A stretch of 64,000 nt of DNA, taken from assembly GCA_020444065.1 (NCBI GenBank), contig JAHLLQ010000001.1, positions 930,001 through 994,000 on the forward strand, read 5' to 3'. The translations under genes were made by a program, and so were the position numbers. The DNA comes from a bacterium. Lineage in GTDB: Bacteria > Sumerlaeota > Sumerlaeia > SLMS01 > JAHLLQ01. Positions within the stretch are counted from its first letter, which is position 1. Each line of letters begins with the position of its first letter. The notes under the pieces are model-generated. The model searched no databases. It saw only the letters and a list, made by a program, of their open reading frames with translations, and was not told the origin of the DNA. Shown here in pieces: positions 1 to 8,982 of this stretch.

Positions 1-243
1 GCCAGCTCAGGCAATTTCGTCTTCGCGCGCGGTGGCGATGCGCCGGCGCTCTTCAAAGAACTCCGCAATAACCGTATCCTCGTTCGCTACTTCGACACCC
101 CAGAGTTGCGCGACGGAATGCGCATCACAGTTGGGACGCTGGCCGAAGTGACGGCATTGATCGAATTGCTGCGCGGACCCATTGTGGGATTGCCGGATCC
201 ACCCACTCAACCCGACGCACAACCTGTCGAGCAGACGCTGTAA
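1..243 (+). CDS. hisC: Histidinol-phosphate aminotransferase, C-terminal fragment
   Basis: The first 80 codons visible are the end of a PLP aminotransferase; the gene begins left of the window. The segment ILVRYFDTPELRD followed by MRITVGT is the C-terminal small-domain signature of HisC, including the Arg that binds the substrate phosphate/carboxylate in this family. Known role: transamination of imidazole-acetol phosphate to histidinol phosphate in histidine synthesis. A Pro-rich tail follows the domain and the gene stops at TAA 241-243, just before a strong hairpin. Other class I/II aminotransferases share the fold, but the RYF..P.LRD..RITVG pattern is most typical of HisC. Confidence 0.85.
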   Translation, partial: ASSGNFVFARGGDAPALFKELRNNRILVRYFDTPELRDGMRITVGTLAEVTALIELLRGPIVGLPDPPTQPDAQPVEQTL

Positions 244-250
244 GAAACTG

Positions 251-279
251 CGGCCCCTCTTCACAAAGAAGAGGGGCCG
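251..279. terminator. Intrinsic terminator, probably bidirectional
   Basis: A perfect 12-bp stem (cggcccctcttc / gaagaggggccg) with a 5-base loop lies between the convergent hisC end and the end of the large beta-helix gene. T-rich bases follow on both sides (ttcgttt on plus, gtttctta on minus), so it can serve both genes. Confidence 0.8.
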
Positions 280-305
280 ATTCGTTTCATGCGGTCGGGT
301 TGAGC

Positions 306-3300
306 CTAACGACCCATCATGTCTCCGACATCAATTGCTCCATCGCCGTTAATATCGGTAGGTTCGTTGCCGTCATCGATTGCCAGCACATCGGAGAGGA
401 CCTCGCTCCATAGCGCAGGAATATCACCGATGGCATTGCCGACTTCGTTCGTCACGATCGGGTCTTCCAGATCGAAGATGATCGTGGCAATGTTGCGGAT
501 CGTGACGGAAAGATCCGTCGCCGTCGTGTCCTTGGGCTTCACGGAGAAGACGATGTAGCCCTCGCCGCGGTGCGTTTCGTCATTCGGAGGCAGGAAGCCT
601 GCCAACGTATCCAGCGGCAGTTCCTCCGTTTCCGGATCGAGCGTGCGGAACGTGAAGTCAACGCGACCGGACGTATCGTCGACGCTGCCGCGAATGTTGA
701 CAAGCCACTCCGCCCCAACGTCCGCACGGTAGTCGGCGATACTGACGTACTCGTTTATTGCAGCCGGACGTTCGGGGAAGCTCATTTGCTGATCTCCCCA
801 TCCCAGTTCCTGAACACGGAACGTGGTCCAATCGATATCGGCAGCCAAGTCGTCGGTGATGAACACTTCCTGTGCGGGCGCCGTCGCTTCGGGCTTGTTC
901 TCAAACAGGATCGTGTAGACCAGCTCGTCATCTCGTTCGACGATGTGGTAAACGCCCCAGCCAAGCGGCGCCTGCTTCTCGTTGGGATCGGTAGGTTGGA
1001 TTTCATTCATGCGCGTGCGATCAACTTCGTCGCGCGGCTCGGGCGGTTTGCGCGGACGCGGCTTCTTGTAGGTCGGCTTACAGGAATCGCCGCAGCATAC
1101 ATCGTCCGGCCGCGGAATAGCGCGCTCAACGCGTGCGATGTCAGCGCGAGTGAGAACCTTCGCGGTCGTCGTGTTGGAAACCTCAGAGGTGAGTGTAGCC
1201 GGGATGTAAGAAACACCTGCCCAGGTTCCACTTCCGGTCGTTGCGTAACGAAGCCGCGTGTCGGCCGGTGTATCGAGATCGCCGTCCTCATCCTCGGACC
1301 AAACCAACAGCGCCATCGTGTCCACCGCGGCCATCGTCGGCCCGTCGCACCAGGCAGACGTGCTGACGACAGTTGGGGTACTCCAGAAGCTTCCAGTCCA
1401 TGTCGACGAAACGATGTTCGACTGCGTGTCGGAAACAACCTGCACCCAGACCGCGAAGATCTTCGATCCAATGCGGAGAATAGCGGGCTGTTCGTTGCGT
1501 CCCGGCAGCGTATCGATCGCGATCGGCGTCGACCAGACATCGGCAATTCGGCGCGAGAACACGATGTGGGACTGCTGAGCAGTTGCATCGACAGTTGCAA
1601 TTGGCGAGTTGGAATCGAGCCCAGTAGCCGAGGCCTGCGACCAGACGGCGAAGAGATTGCCGCTCGCATCGAAGATCATCTGCGGATCGCGATTGAATTG
1701 TCGCTCCGTCTGGATCGGCGACGGTGCCGACCAGCCGGTTCCGTCATCGACGGAGAACACAACCTGGTTGCCGAGGCCGTTCGCGTAGTCGCCAACGTCC
1801 TTGGTCCAGATCATGAGCGATTCACCTGCGGTGCCATTGCGCAGCGCTGAAGGCTGACCGTCGTCGTACAGATCGGAGGCGATCGTACTCAGCACAGGTG
1901 TGCCTTCGTACGTGCCACCCGTTCCCGTCAGAGGCTCGGCAACTGTCTCGAGCGATTCAGTTACAACAAGATCGCCATCGATATACGTGCGCGAGTAGTG
2001 CATCACCTTATCGGTCACCCAACGGTCTTCGCGGAAATCTGGAAGACCGCGGCGACAGGCATCGCCCCATTGCTTGCTGATCTTGCGCTTCGCGAATCCG
2101 CCGAAGATCGCAGCTTCGCCGGATAGCGTAACGCATGCGCCGTCGACCTTGAAGCCTTCGTTCGGATTCCACTGATACGAGCCGGTGATGTTCAGATCGC
2201 CCTGGCCCTTGCCGACGCCGAGGTTATCCTCGATAACAACGCGTCCGCCGGCGATGCAGTCGATTCCGATGTATCCCGTGTCGGGCAGCCCTGTGAACTC
2301 GTGATTCCAGTACAGCGCGCCCTTCATTTGGACGGCGACCGGGATGGAGAAGGTCGCCTTCCCAACGGGAACACCGCCGACAATAATCGGCAACGGACGA
2401 GCGAACTCCGTCTCCAGACCGCCCGTGGCTGTCATCTTCATCGTCCATGGCATGTAGCGACAAGGCTTGCAGGAGAGGCGGTAGGAGGCCTCGATGGTGC
2501 CACTGCCGTTGGCCTTCAGCGAATCGCCCAACTCGATGGCGATGTTCGCGCCACCACTCTTCTTGTACTCGCCACAGGTCTTCGGCCCTTCACACAGTTC
2601 GAAGCCAACTTCGGCGGCGTAGCTCTTGCCGAAGACTTCCTGCAGGCGCTGCGGAATCTCGATCTTCGTCGCGAAGTTCAAGCTGTCGCACGTATCGCGG
2701 GCGGGATTCTCAAGAATGATCGGCGGCGTGTACCAATCCCCCGCCGAGGAAGGATCGACGGCCGCCATGTAGAGATCCGTGTCGTCGGCCGTGCCGTTGG
2801 CGCGCTGCATCCAAATCACGCGCCAGGTTCCGTCGGGAGCCAACGTCAAACGCGGCGCCAGATCGTCGTTGGCGTCGCTGGTCAGGGCCTGCGGGACAGT
2901 CCACTGGAACGCGGTCCCATCCCAGTCACCGGCGGACCAGACAAGCGTGTTCACACCGTTCGCGTCCATCTCTTCCCAAACGGCCAGCATACCATCCTGA
3001 CCAGCCCCGAAGAGGTTCGCATCGTAGACAACGTGAGGGGCAGATCCAACGGTGTCGGCGAGAGCCGCCGAACCTTGCCACGTCGAATTCTGCCACGCCA
3101 GCGAATAGAGTTCGCCGCCGTTATCCCACACGAGCATCGCCTTGCCGGAACCGCCCGAGGTGAGCGATGGAGAGCGGCCAAGCAGCACGTTATCCGGTCC
3201 CTGGATCGTTGGATCGGTGTCGTAGATCGGAATGTCGCCGGCCTGCACATCGATCTGACCGGAGATAGTCAACATCACGGGTGAATCGAGGAAGTACCCG

Positions 3301-6300
3301 TTCACGTACAGGTCGTAGTCACCGTCGGGCAGATTGCTGAAACAGAACTCGCCGTTGCTATTCGAACGCGCGACCAGAGGCGCGCTGTCAGGATCGGCGA
3401 TGTCGTAGAGCTTCACGGCGGCCGAAGGCTGGGGCCTTCCATAGGGCAGCAGCAGCAATCGGCCACTGATCGCAGCGGCTGGTGCGCCGGCGGCCAGGCG
3501 TGCCTCCAGGTCAATCAGGTGACTGACCGAGTAGGCCGGATCCGGAGACGCCGTGCCGCGATTGCTGATGCGTTGGGCAGCATCCTTCAACATATCGATG
3601 TGGTCCGCCGTGGTGGCACCGAGGCGGGATTTAAGCGTCGGCCATGCTGCATCCCAAGTTGCAGTGTCGATCACTTCAGGGCGCAGCGTGTCCTTCTGCG
3701 AGTCCCAATCGATCACGGAACTGTCCGCGAGCTTCTGCTCCAGGACGAGTTGGAAGGATTCATTCAATTGGCGCTGGAAGTACACGTCGATCGTCTTGCG
3801 GAACTCGGGAGGCATCGAACCGGCATTATTGCTAGGTCCGATTGAGAGAATCTGAAGGTTGTCCGTTCCGGCTTCTTCAAGGAGAGATGTCCGAAGCGTT
3901 GCATCATCCACCGTGGCGGAAATAACCAGAATTCGAGCGTCGGCGTCTGCATCGCCGGTGTTCTGATAGGTGAGCGATGCAATCTGCGGACGGCCTGCAC
4001 GGAAGCTCCACGTCTGATGCTGGAAGCTTGCCGAGAACTCCGCGCCGAGACCTTGGGTGATTTCAAATGCGGCAGACAGAATACGCTCTGTCGCGTCGGG
4101 CCATACCGCGACGACATCCGCCGTCCCAACCGGCAAGCCGGTCAAATCCATCGGAACAACGAGCTTGGTCGCTGTGTAGGAACTCGGTGTGAATGTTCCG
4201 AGAACAGCGCGACTGCCATCGCGCAGCTCGACCGACATGCCGGATGTGAACCCTGCGCCGGTCAGTTCCTGCGTGAATTCCCCTGCATTACCGGCGGCTT
4301 CGGTTTCAACGCTTTCCAGGTAGTACCGCTCATCGGTTGCCTGAAGCTGATAGCTGCCTGAGCCGCTGGGGCTGTTGTATTCCACGGCGATGTAGTAAAT
4401 GCCGGTCGGCGGTGAGGGAATAACAATGTTCCAGCCGCCGTCGCGTTCGTGTCCCCGCCGATCATAGAAGGCCGGCGTTGGTTGTTCGCCATCGCGTTCC
4501 GTCAGAATCCACGTTCCATCGCCCGAGTTCGGAGTCAGGCGAATCAGCAGATTCTCGACGTCGCCGCTTTGCAGGGTCAGAACATAGTAGTCCGTTCCTG
4601 CGGTTGTGGCGCTCGTTGGTGAGTCCAATCCGAATGGCTGGACTTCGGATGAGCCGGCTTCATCGGGCGAAGTCGCCCACGGGACAAATGCCACATTGTT
4701 GCTCACTGGATCGCCCAGGCCGTCCGGATTCAACGAGGCATGATAGGGACCGCTGGGATCGCCCCACCAGCAATTGCGCGCGGGAAGCGGCGTGGGTTGG
4801 TAGGTCGATGCGTTTTGCACGGCGTAGGTGCCGTTGCCGGAGAAACGACACCCTTCGATCACGGATGGGAACTCGTCTCCAACAAATGCGTAGGCTCGAA
4901 TGCCGATTCCTGCATTGTCATAGAAGTCGCAATTGTATGCGCGCGCGGGACCATACAGGTCGAGTCCCACGTCTCCGTTGTCGTGGAACACACAGTTCTC
5001 AACAACGGCATCGAAGTCGGCCACATACCCTTGCAGCGACAGGGCGGAATAGTCGTGCCCCGTGAATTCGCAGTTCGCAAATGAGGTGCGCGCACCCGAG
5101 TCAACGTGAACGCCGTAGGACCCGGTCGTGTTGCGGAAAATGCAATTATCTGCATCGAATGCGCTGTATCCGTATGTCGGCCCACCGGAAATCGAGACGA
5201 ATCCTTCGACGATGCAGTGTGAGAACTCGACGCGCCCGCCGTTGTTCACATTCAACGTCGACGGGATGCCGGCATCGAACTCGGAATCCAGGAACTTCAC
5301 GGGGTTTTCCGCCGTGCCGATCGCCCTCAAAAGGCCGTTATGTACCGTGGTTCCACCCCGGAGAATGACCTCAAGACCTGGCCCGAATGTAATGGTGTTT
5401 TCGCTGTAGAGTGAAATTCCGTAGGTTGTGTAGAATGGATACCCGGGATCTTCGATTGTGATGTCGATTCCTGTGGGCATGCTCAAGTAGCTGACACCCT
5501 CGAGACTTATCCAGTCGTGCAGGTTGCCTGACATCGAAAGCCCCTGCAACACCGGAGTCCAAATCATGTAGCTTGGAAGAATGAGGGGTTCCGCGGCGCA
5601 GTTGTTGATCGTCAGATCAATCATCAATGCCCGGCTCCAGGGTTCACGCGTGTCAGGCGAGTAGTACAATCCTCGCCCAGCGGAGTGATCGATGGTGACA
5701 TTGCGCGCCTCGAAGTCGCTCGTCACAACGTAGATGGTATTGCCGTACTCGAATCGACAGTGAGAGAGTCGGATGGTGCTGCTGCGTTGGAACATGGATT
5801 CACGCATGCTGCCCGGCGTGAGATTCTCATCATCGGACGTGAAGACAACTGGGTTGTTCTCGGTTCCCTCAACAACCAGCGTCCCGCCTGTTTCGATAAA
5901 GAGATCGTAGTTGTACAGCTGGCCATTGATCAGAACGCGTGCGCCTTCCTCGATGCGGCCGGTGATTCCGTTTGGCGTTCGGATGTAGGGGACGCGCCAG
6001 GTGGTGTTCCCACCGATCGTATAGTCGCGCGTCTCGTTGTTGGAGGCCACAACGTCTATTCCATCGAATCCGTTGTTCGCAAATGTCGGCGACGTGATGA
6101 TAGGATTCCGGTCAAATCCGGGGAACCTGATCGCCGAATCGCCGGAGTCGTGGATGTTCACCTCACTCAAGATTGACTGGGTGGGATGGTTGAAACCTTG
6201 GAACTGGATTCCGTAGCGCGGACAGTCGCTGATCTCGACGTTGGAGAGTTCCATCATTGCCGGGAAGTCCGCCGAGTTGTTCTCGACCGTGACAATGCCG

Positions 6301-6827
6301 TCTTGATAGCTGTAGCGCAGGACGCAATTCTCGAGTGTTGTGTCGTGTGAAGACGTCGAGATGATTCCCGATTCCTGCCACGGATCGTGGGAGGCTCCGC
6401 CGTACTCGACAATCGCATGAGAAAGCTCGAGGGTCCCACTCTGCGCTACGACAATACCGATCCATCCACCGGATGTCGGCGTGTCGGAATCATGCGTAAA
6501 GATGACCGGTTCAGCCTCAGAGCCTGCGGTGACCAGGGCGCCGCCGGACTGAACAAGCAGGCGACCATTGTCGGCAAAACGCACCTCGACGCCTGATTCG
6601 ATGGTCAGCGTGAAGCCGTCTGCAACAGTAATGCCCGTGGTGTGAACGGGACTGTCTGCCGATGTCCAGATTGTGTCTTCGGTGATAGTCTGGGCCGCGG
6701 CCGGCCCGGAGACTCCGAGAATGAAGAGAAGAACTGCTGCCGCTAGAACCCATCCCGCCTGCTTCTTACACGTACCCCCCTGGTTTGCGGCACACGAATC
6801 CGGCGCCGCTGCAAACACACGACTCAT
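306..6827 (-). CDS. Giant secreted right-handed beta-helix protein with dockerin-like C-terminus
   Basis: A 2,173-residue protein. The chosen ATG has GGAGG eight bases upstream; an in-frame extension to 6905 lacks such a site. Residues about 22-46 form a signal peptide (hydrophobic VLAAAVLLFILGV then AAA/Q). Residues about 50-710 are repeats rich in Asn, Gly and short strands, typical of parallel beta-helix (PbH1) proteins, closing with the common NCWWGDPSGP motif. Next come a pre-peptidase C-like segment, an IPT/TIG-like segment, a carboxypeptidase-regulatory-like domain (GRLLLLPYGRPQPSAAVKLY), and WD/sialidase-like repeats. A segment near the end resembles conserved repeat domains of surface proteins (PNEKQAPLGWG). 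The last residues hold DINGDGAIDVGD, one calcium-loop half of a dockerin. Probable extracellular or cell-surface polymer-binding or adhesion role; substrate unknown. It is the only gene on its strand here and has its own promoter candidate. Confidence 0.8.
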   Translation of the reverse strand: MSRVFAAAPDSCAANQGGTCKKQAGWVLAAAVLLFILGVSGPAAAQTITEDTIWTSADSPVHTTGITVADGFTLTIESGVEVRFADNGRLLVQSGGALVTAGSEAEPVIFTHDSDTPTSGGWIGIVVAQSGTLELSHAIVEYGGASHDPWQESGIISTSSHDTTLENCVLRYSYQDGIVTVENNSADFPAMMELSNVEISDCPRYGIQFQGFNHPTQSILSEVNIHDSGDSAIRFPGFDRNPIITSPTFANNGFDGIDVVASNNETRDYTIGGNTTWRVPYIRTPNGITGRIEEGARVLINGQLYNYDLFIETGGTLVVEGTENNPVVFTSDDENLTPGSMRESMFQRSSTIRLSHCRFEYGNTIYVVTSDFEARNVTIDHSAGRGLYYSPDTREPWSRALMIDLTINNCAAEPLILPSYMIWTPVLQGLSMSGNLHDWISLEGVSYLSMPTGIDITIEDPGYPFYTTYGISLYSENTITFGPGLEVILRGGTTVHNGLLRAIGTAENPVKFLDSEFDAGIPSTLNVNNGGRVEFSHCIVEGFVSISGGPTYGYSAFDADNCIFRNTTGSYGVHVDSGARTSFANCEFTGHDYSALSLQGYVADFDAVVENCVFHDNGDVGLDLYGPARAYNCDFYDNAGIGIRAYAFVGDEFPSVIEGCRFSGNGTYAVQNASTYQPTPLPARNCWWGDPSGPYHASLNPDGLGDPVSNNVAFVPWATSPDEAGSSEVQPFGLDSPTSATTAGTDYYVLTLQSGDVENLLIRLTPNSGDGTWILTERDGEQPTPAFYDRRGHERDGGWNIVIPSPPTGIYYIAVEYNSPSGSGSYQLQATDERYYLESVETEAAGNAGEFTQELTGAGFTSGMSVELRDGSRAVLGTFTPSSYTATKLVVPMDLTGLPVGTADVVAVWPDATERILSAAFEITQGLGAEFSASFQHQTWSFRAGRPQIASLTYQNTGDADADARILVISATVDDATLRTSLLEEAGTDNLQILSIGPSNNAGSMPPEFRKTIDVYFQRQLNESFQLVLEQKLADSSVIDWDSQKDTLRPEVIDTATWDAAWPTLKSRLGATTADHIDMLKDAAQRISNRGTASPDPAYSVSHLIDLEARLAAGAPAAAISGRLLLLPYGRPQPSAAVKLYDIADPDSAPLVARSNSNGEFCFSNLPDGDYDLYVNGYFLDSPVMLTISGQIDVQAGDIPIYDTDPTIQGPDNVLLGRSPSLTSGGSGKAMLVWDNGGELYSLAWQNSTWQGSAALADTVGSAPHVVYDANLFGAGQDGMLAVWEEMDANGVNTLVWSAGDWDGTAFQWTVPQALTSDANDDLAPRLTLAPDGTWRVIWMQRANGTADDTDLYMAAVDPSSAGDWYTPPIILENPARDTCDSLNFATKIEIPQRLQEVFGKSYAAEVGFELCEGPKTCGEYKKSGGANIAIELGDSLKANGSGTIEASYRLSCKPCRYMPWTMKMTATGGLETEFARPLPIIVGGVPVGKATFSIPVAVQMKGALYWNHEFTGLPDTGYIGIDCIAGGRVVIEDNLGVGKGQGDLNITGSYQWNPNEGFKVDGACVTLSGEAAIFGGFAKRKISKQWGDACRRGLPDFREDRWVTDKVMHYSRTYIDGDLVVTESLETVAEPLTGTGGTYEGTPVLSTIASDLYDDGQPSALRNGTAGESLMIWTKDVGDYANGLGNQVVFSVDDGTGWSAPSPIQTERQFNRDPQMIFDASGNLFAVWSQASATGLDSNSPIATVDATAQQSHIVFSRRIADVWSTPIAIDTLPGRNEQPAILRIGSKIFAVWVQVVSDTQSNIVSSTWTGSFWSTPTVVSTSAWCDGPTMAAVDTMALLVWSEDEDGDLDTPADTRLRYATTGSGTWAGVSYIPATLTSEVSNTTTAKVLTRADIARVERAIPRPDDVCCGDSCKPTYKKPRPRKPPEPRDEVDRTRMNEIQPTDPNEKQAPLGWGVYHIVERDDELVYTILFENKPEATAPAQEVFITDDLAADIDWTTFRVQELGWGDQQMSFPERPAAINEYVSIADYRADVGAEWLVNIRGSVDDTSGRVDFTFRTLDPETEELPLDTLAGFLPPNDETHRGEGYIVFSVKPKDTTATDLSVTIRNIATIIFDLEDPIVTNEVGNAIGDIPALWSEVLSDVLAIDDGNEPTDINGDGAIDVGDMMGR

Positions 6828-6959
6828 GGGATCACTCCCTCCGCTTGGCTGTTTGGTTCCCCGGTTCCTTCGTCCCAGAAGGTGCGATATTTGAGTGGCT
6901 GTCAATTCCCCCTGGATGGCTCATGCCGTGATTAGGTCAACGATTCCTTTATCCTTAAC

Positions 6960-6987
6960 ATAGTATATGTCCGGGGGCGGAGGTCAA
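6960..6987 (-). promoter_or_regulatory. Candidate sigma-70 promoter of the giant beta-helix gene
   Basis: Read on the minus strand, TTGACC (6987-6982) is followed after 16 bases by TACTAT (6965-6960). This would give a leader of about 125 bases before the ATG at 6827. It lies in the divergent region shared with htpG. The match is by eye only. Confidence 0.4.
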
Positions 6988-7070
6988 GATGACAATCATT
7001 CCAAGTGGCCCCCCGTTTGCAATTCCGACCGACGGAAAACACCGGAATCATCAGGAGGAAGACCAGAAAC

Positions 7071-8930
7071 ATGGCCACGGAAACAAAATCCCCCGAGACC
7101 CATCAGTTCCAGGCAGAGATCAAGCACCTGCTGGATATCGTCATCAATTCGCTGTACACGCACCGCGAGATCTTCGTACGCGAGCTCATCTCCAACGCCG
7201 CCGACGCGCTGGAGCGATTCCGCCATGAACAATTGGTAAATAAAGACTTACAATACGACAAGGCACCGCTGGAGATCCACATCGATCTCGACAAGGAGGC
7301 TAAGACCTTCCGCATTACGGACACCGGCGACGGCATGACGCGAGAGCAGTTGGCCGAGAATCTCGGTACCATCGCTCACTCTGGAACGCGCTCTTTCCTG
7401 TCCCGCCTGGCCGACAGTGCCCAGCAGGACGTCAACCTGATCGGGCAGTTCGGCGTGGGCTTCTACAGCGCCTTCATGGTGGCCAAGAAGGTTACAGTCG
7501 AAACCAAGTCGTATCATCCCGACTCACCCGGCTGGCGCTGGGAGAGCGATGGCGCCGGCGAGTACACCATCTCCCCCGCCGAGGACCTGCCGCGCGGCAC
7601 GCGCATCACAGTCGAGTTGAAGGATGACTGTGAGGAGTACGCCGATGACTTCCGCATCAAGGATGTGGTCCGCCAGTTCTCCAACTTCGTTGCCTTCCCG
7701 ATCCTGGTGAATTCGGAGAAGGTGAACACGATCCAGGCGATCTGGCTGCGGAACAAGAACGACGTGAAGGACGAGGAATACAACGAATTCTACAAGTTCA
7801 TCGGCAACTCGACCGATGAACCGAGCTATCGCATGCACTTCTCGGCGGACGCCCCGCTGGCGATCAATGCTCTGTTGTTCGTGCCGAAGGATAACTTCGA
7901 ACGTTTCGGATTCGGCCGCACGAAGCCGGGCGTGGATCTGCATTGTCGCCGCGTTCTGATCATGAAGCAGCCGGAAGAATTGCTGCCGGAATGGATGCGC
8001 TTCGTGAAGGGCGTGATCGATAGCGAAGATCTGCCGCTGAACATCTCGCGCGAGACGCTGCAGGACAGCTCACTGGTTCGCAAGCTGTCGCGCGTAATCA
8101 CGGGGCGCTTCATTAAGTTCCTGGCCGAGCAAGCGAAGTCCGACGAGGAGAAGTACGCGGAGTTCTTCACGACGTTCGGCGGCTTCATCAAGGAGGGCGC
8201 CGCGCAGGACTTCGCGCACCGCGAGGACCTGGCAAAGCTCCTGCGCTTCGAGTCCTCCAAGACCGAAAAGGGCAAGATGACGTCGCTGGCCGAGTATCTC
8301 AGCCGCATGGGCGACGATCAGAAGCAGATCTACTACATCAACGGACCGTCGCGCGAAGCGATCGAGGCCGGCCCCTATGTCGAGGCCTTCAAGGCCCGCG
8401 ATCTGGAAGTTCTCTATCTCTACGAGCCGATCGATGACTTCGTGATGTCGAACCTCGGCACGTTTGAGGAGAAGGAACTCGTTTCCGCCGACCGCGGCGA
8501 TCTGGAACTGCCGGGTGAAGCGAAGTCTGAGGGCGAGGAGCTTTCCACGGAAGCTGCAGGCGAATTGTGCGGTTGGCTGAAGAGCACCCTTGGCGAGACT
8601 CGCGTGCACGAAGTGAAGTCTTCCAAGCGCCTGGTCGACAGCCCGGCTGCGGCAACGACGCAAGGCCCCATGAGCAGCGCGATGCAGCGCATGATGATGT
8701 CGATCAACCGCGACAGCGAACTGAACACGCAGTTCCTTAGCCTGGAAATCAACCCGCGGCATGCGCTGGTTCATCGACTGAACGCACTGCGCACGGAGAA
8801 CGAAGACTTCGCGAAGGACCTGGCCGAGCAGTTGTACGACAACGCGCTGCTGGCGGCGGGGCTTCTGACCGATCCACGCAGTATGGTGGAGCGACTCAAC
8901 AAACTGCTGGCGAAAGCCGCCGGTGCATGA
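7071..8930 (+). CDS. htpG: Chaperone protein HtpG (Hsp90)
   Basis: A 619-residue protein, close to the usual length of bacterial Hsp90. The start ATG follows AGGAGG by 12 bases and gives the typical N-terminus ending in HQFQAEIKHLLDIVINSLY. The GHKL ATPase motifs are all present near the N-terminus: ELISNAADAL (Asn and Asp for Mg-ATP), DTGDGMTREQL, LGTIAHSGTRSFL and GQFGVGFYSAFMVA. Middle and C-terminal dimerisation domains follow, with SSAMQRMMMS before the C-terminal helices. Known role: cytosolic ATP-dependent chaperone for folding and stress recovery. It is transcribed divergently from the beta-helix gene; no CIRCE-type operator was seen upstream. A 12-bp inverted repeat starts four bases after the stop. 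Confidence 0.97.
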   Translation: MATETKSPETHQFQAEIKHLLDIVINSLYTHREIFVRELISNAADALERFRHEQLVNKDLQYDKAPLEIHIDLDKEAKTFRITDTGDGMTREQLAENLGTIAHSGTRSFLSRLADSAQQDVNLIGQFGVGFYSAFMVAKKVTVETKSYHPDSPGWRWESDGAGEYTISPAEDLPRGTRITVELKDDCEEYADDFRIKDVVRQFSNFVAFPILVNSEKVNTIQAIWLRNKNDVKDEEYNEFYKFIGNSTDEPSYRMHFSADAPLAINALLFVPKDNFERFGFGRTKPGVDLHCRRVLIMKQPEELLPEWMRFVKGVIDSEDLPLNISRETLQDSSLVRKLSRVITGRFIKFLAEQAKSDEEKYAEFFTTFGGFIKEGAAQDFAHREDLAKLLRFESSKTEKGKMTSLAEYLSRMGDDQKQIYYINGPSREAIEAGPYVEAFKARDLEVLYLYEPIDDFVMSNLGTFEEKELVSADRGDLELPGEAKSEGEELSTEAAGELCGWLKSTLGETRVHEVKSSKRLVDSPAAATTQGPMSSAMQRMMMSINRDSELNTQFLSLEINPRHALVHRLNALRTENEDFAKDLAEQLYDNALLAAGLLTDPRSMVERLNKLLAKAAGA

Positions 8931-8933
8931 TTC

Positions 8934-8982
8934 AAGGGGGCGATCTGGAAGACTTCTCGGAGACGCCATGGATCGCCCCCTT
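8934..8982 (+). promoter_or_regulatory. Long hairpin enclosing the ribosome-binding site and start of the next gene
   Basis: The arms aagggggcgatc (8934-8945) and gatcgccccctt (8971-8982) are perfect reverse complements (12 bp) around a 25-base loop. The loop contains the GGAG and the ATG (8968-8970) of the FG-GAP gene, and the right arm is its codons 2-5. T-rich sequence (ttctttt) follows the right arm, so the structure looks like an htpG terminator placed over a start codon. It could stop htpG transcription, hide the start from ribosomes, or both. Confidence 0.55.
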
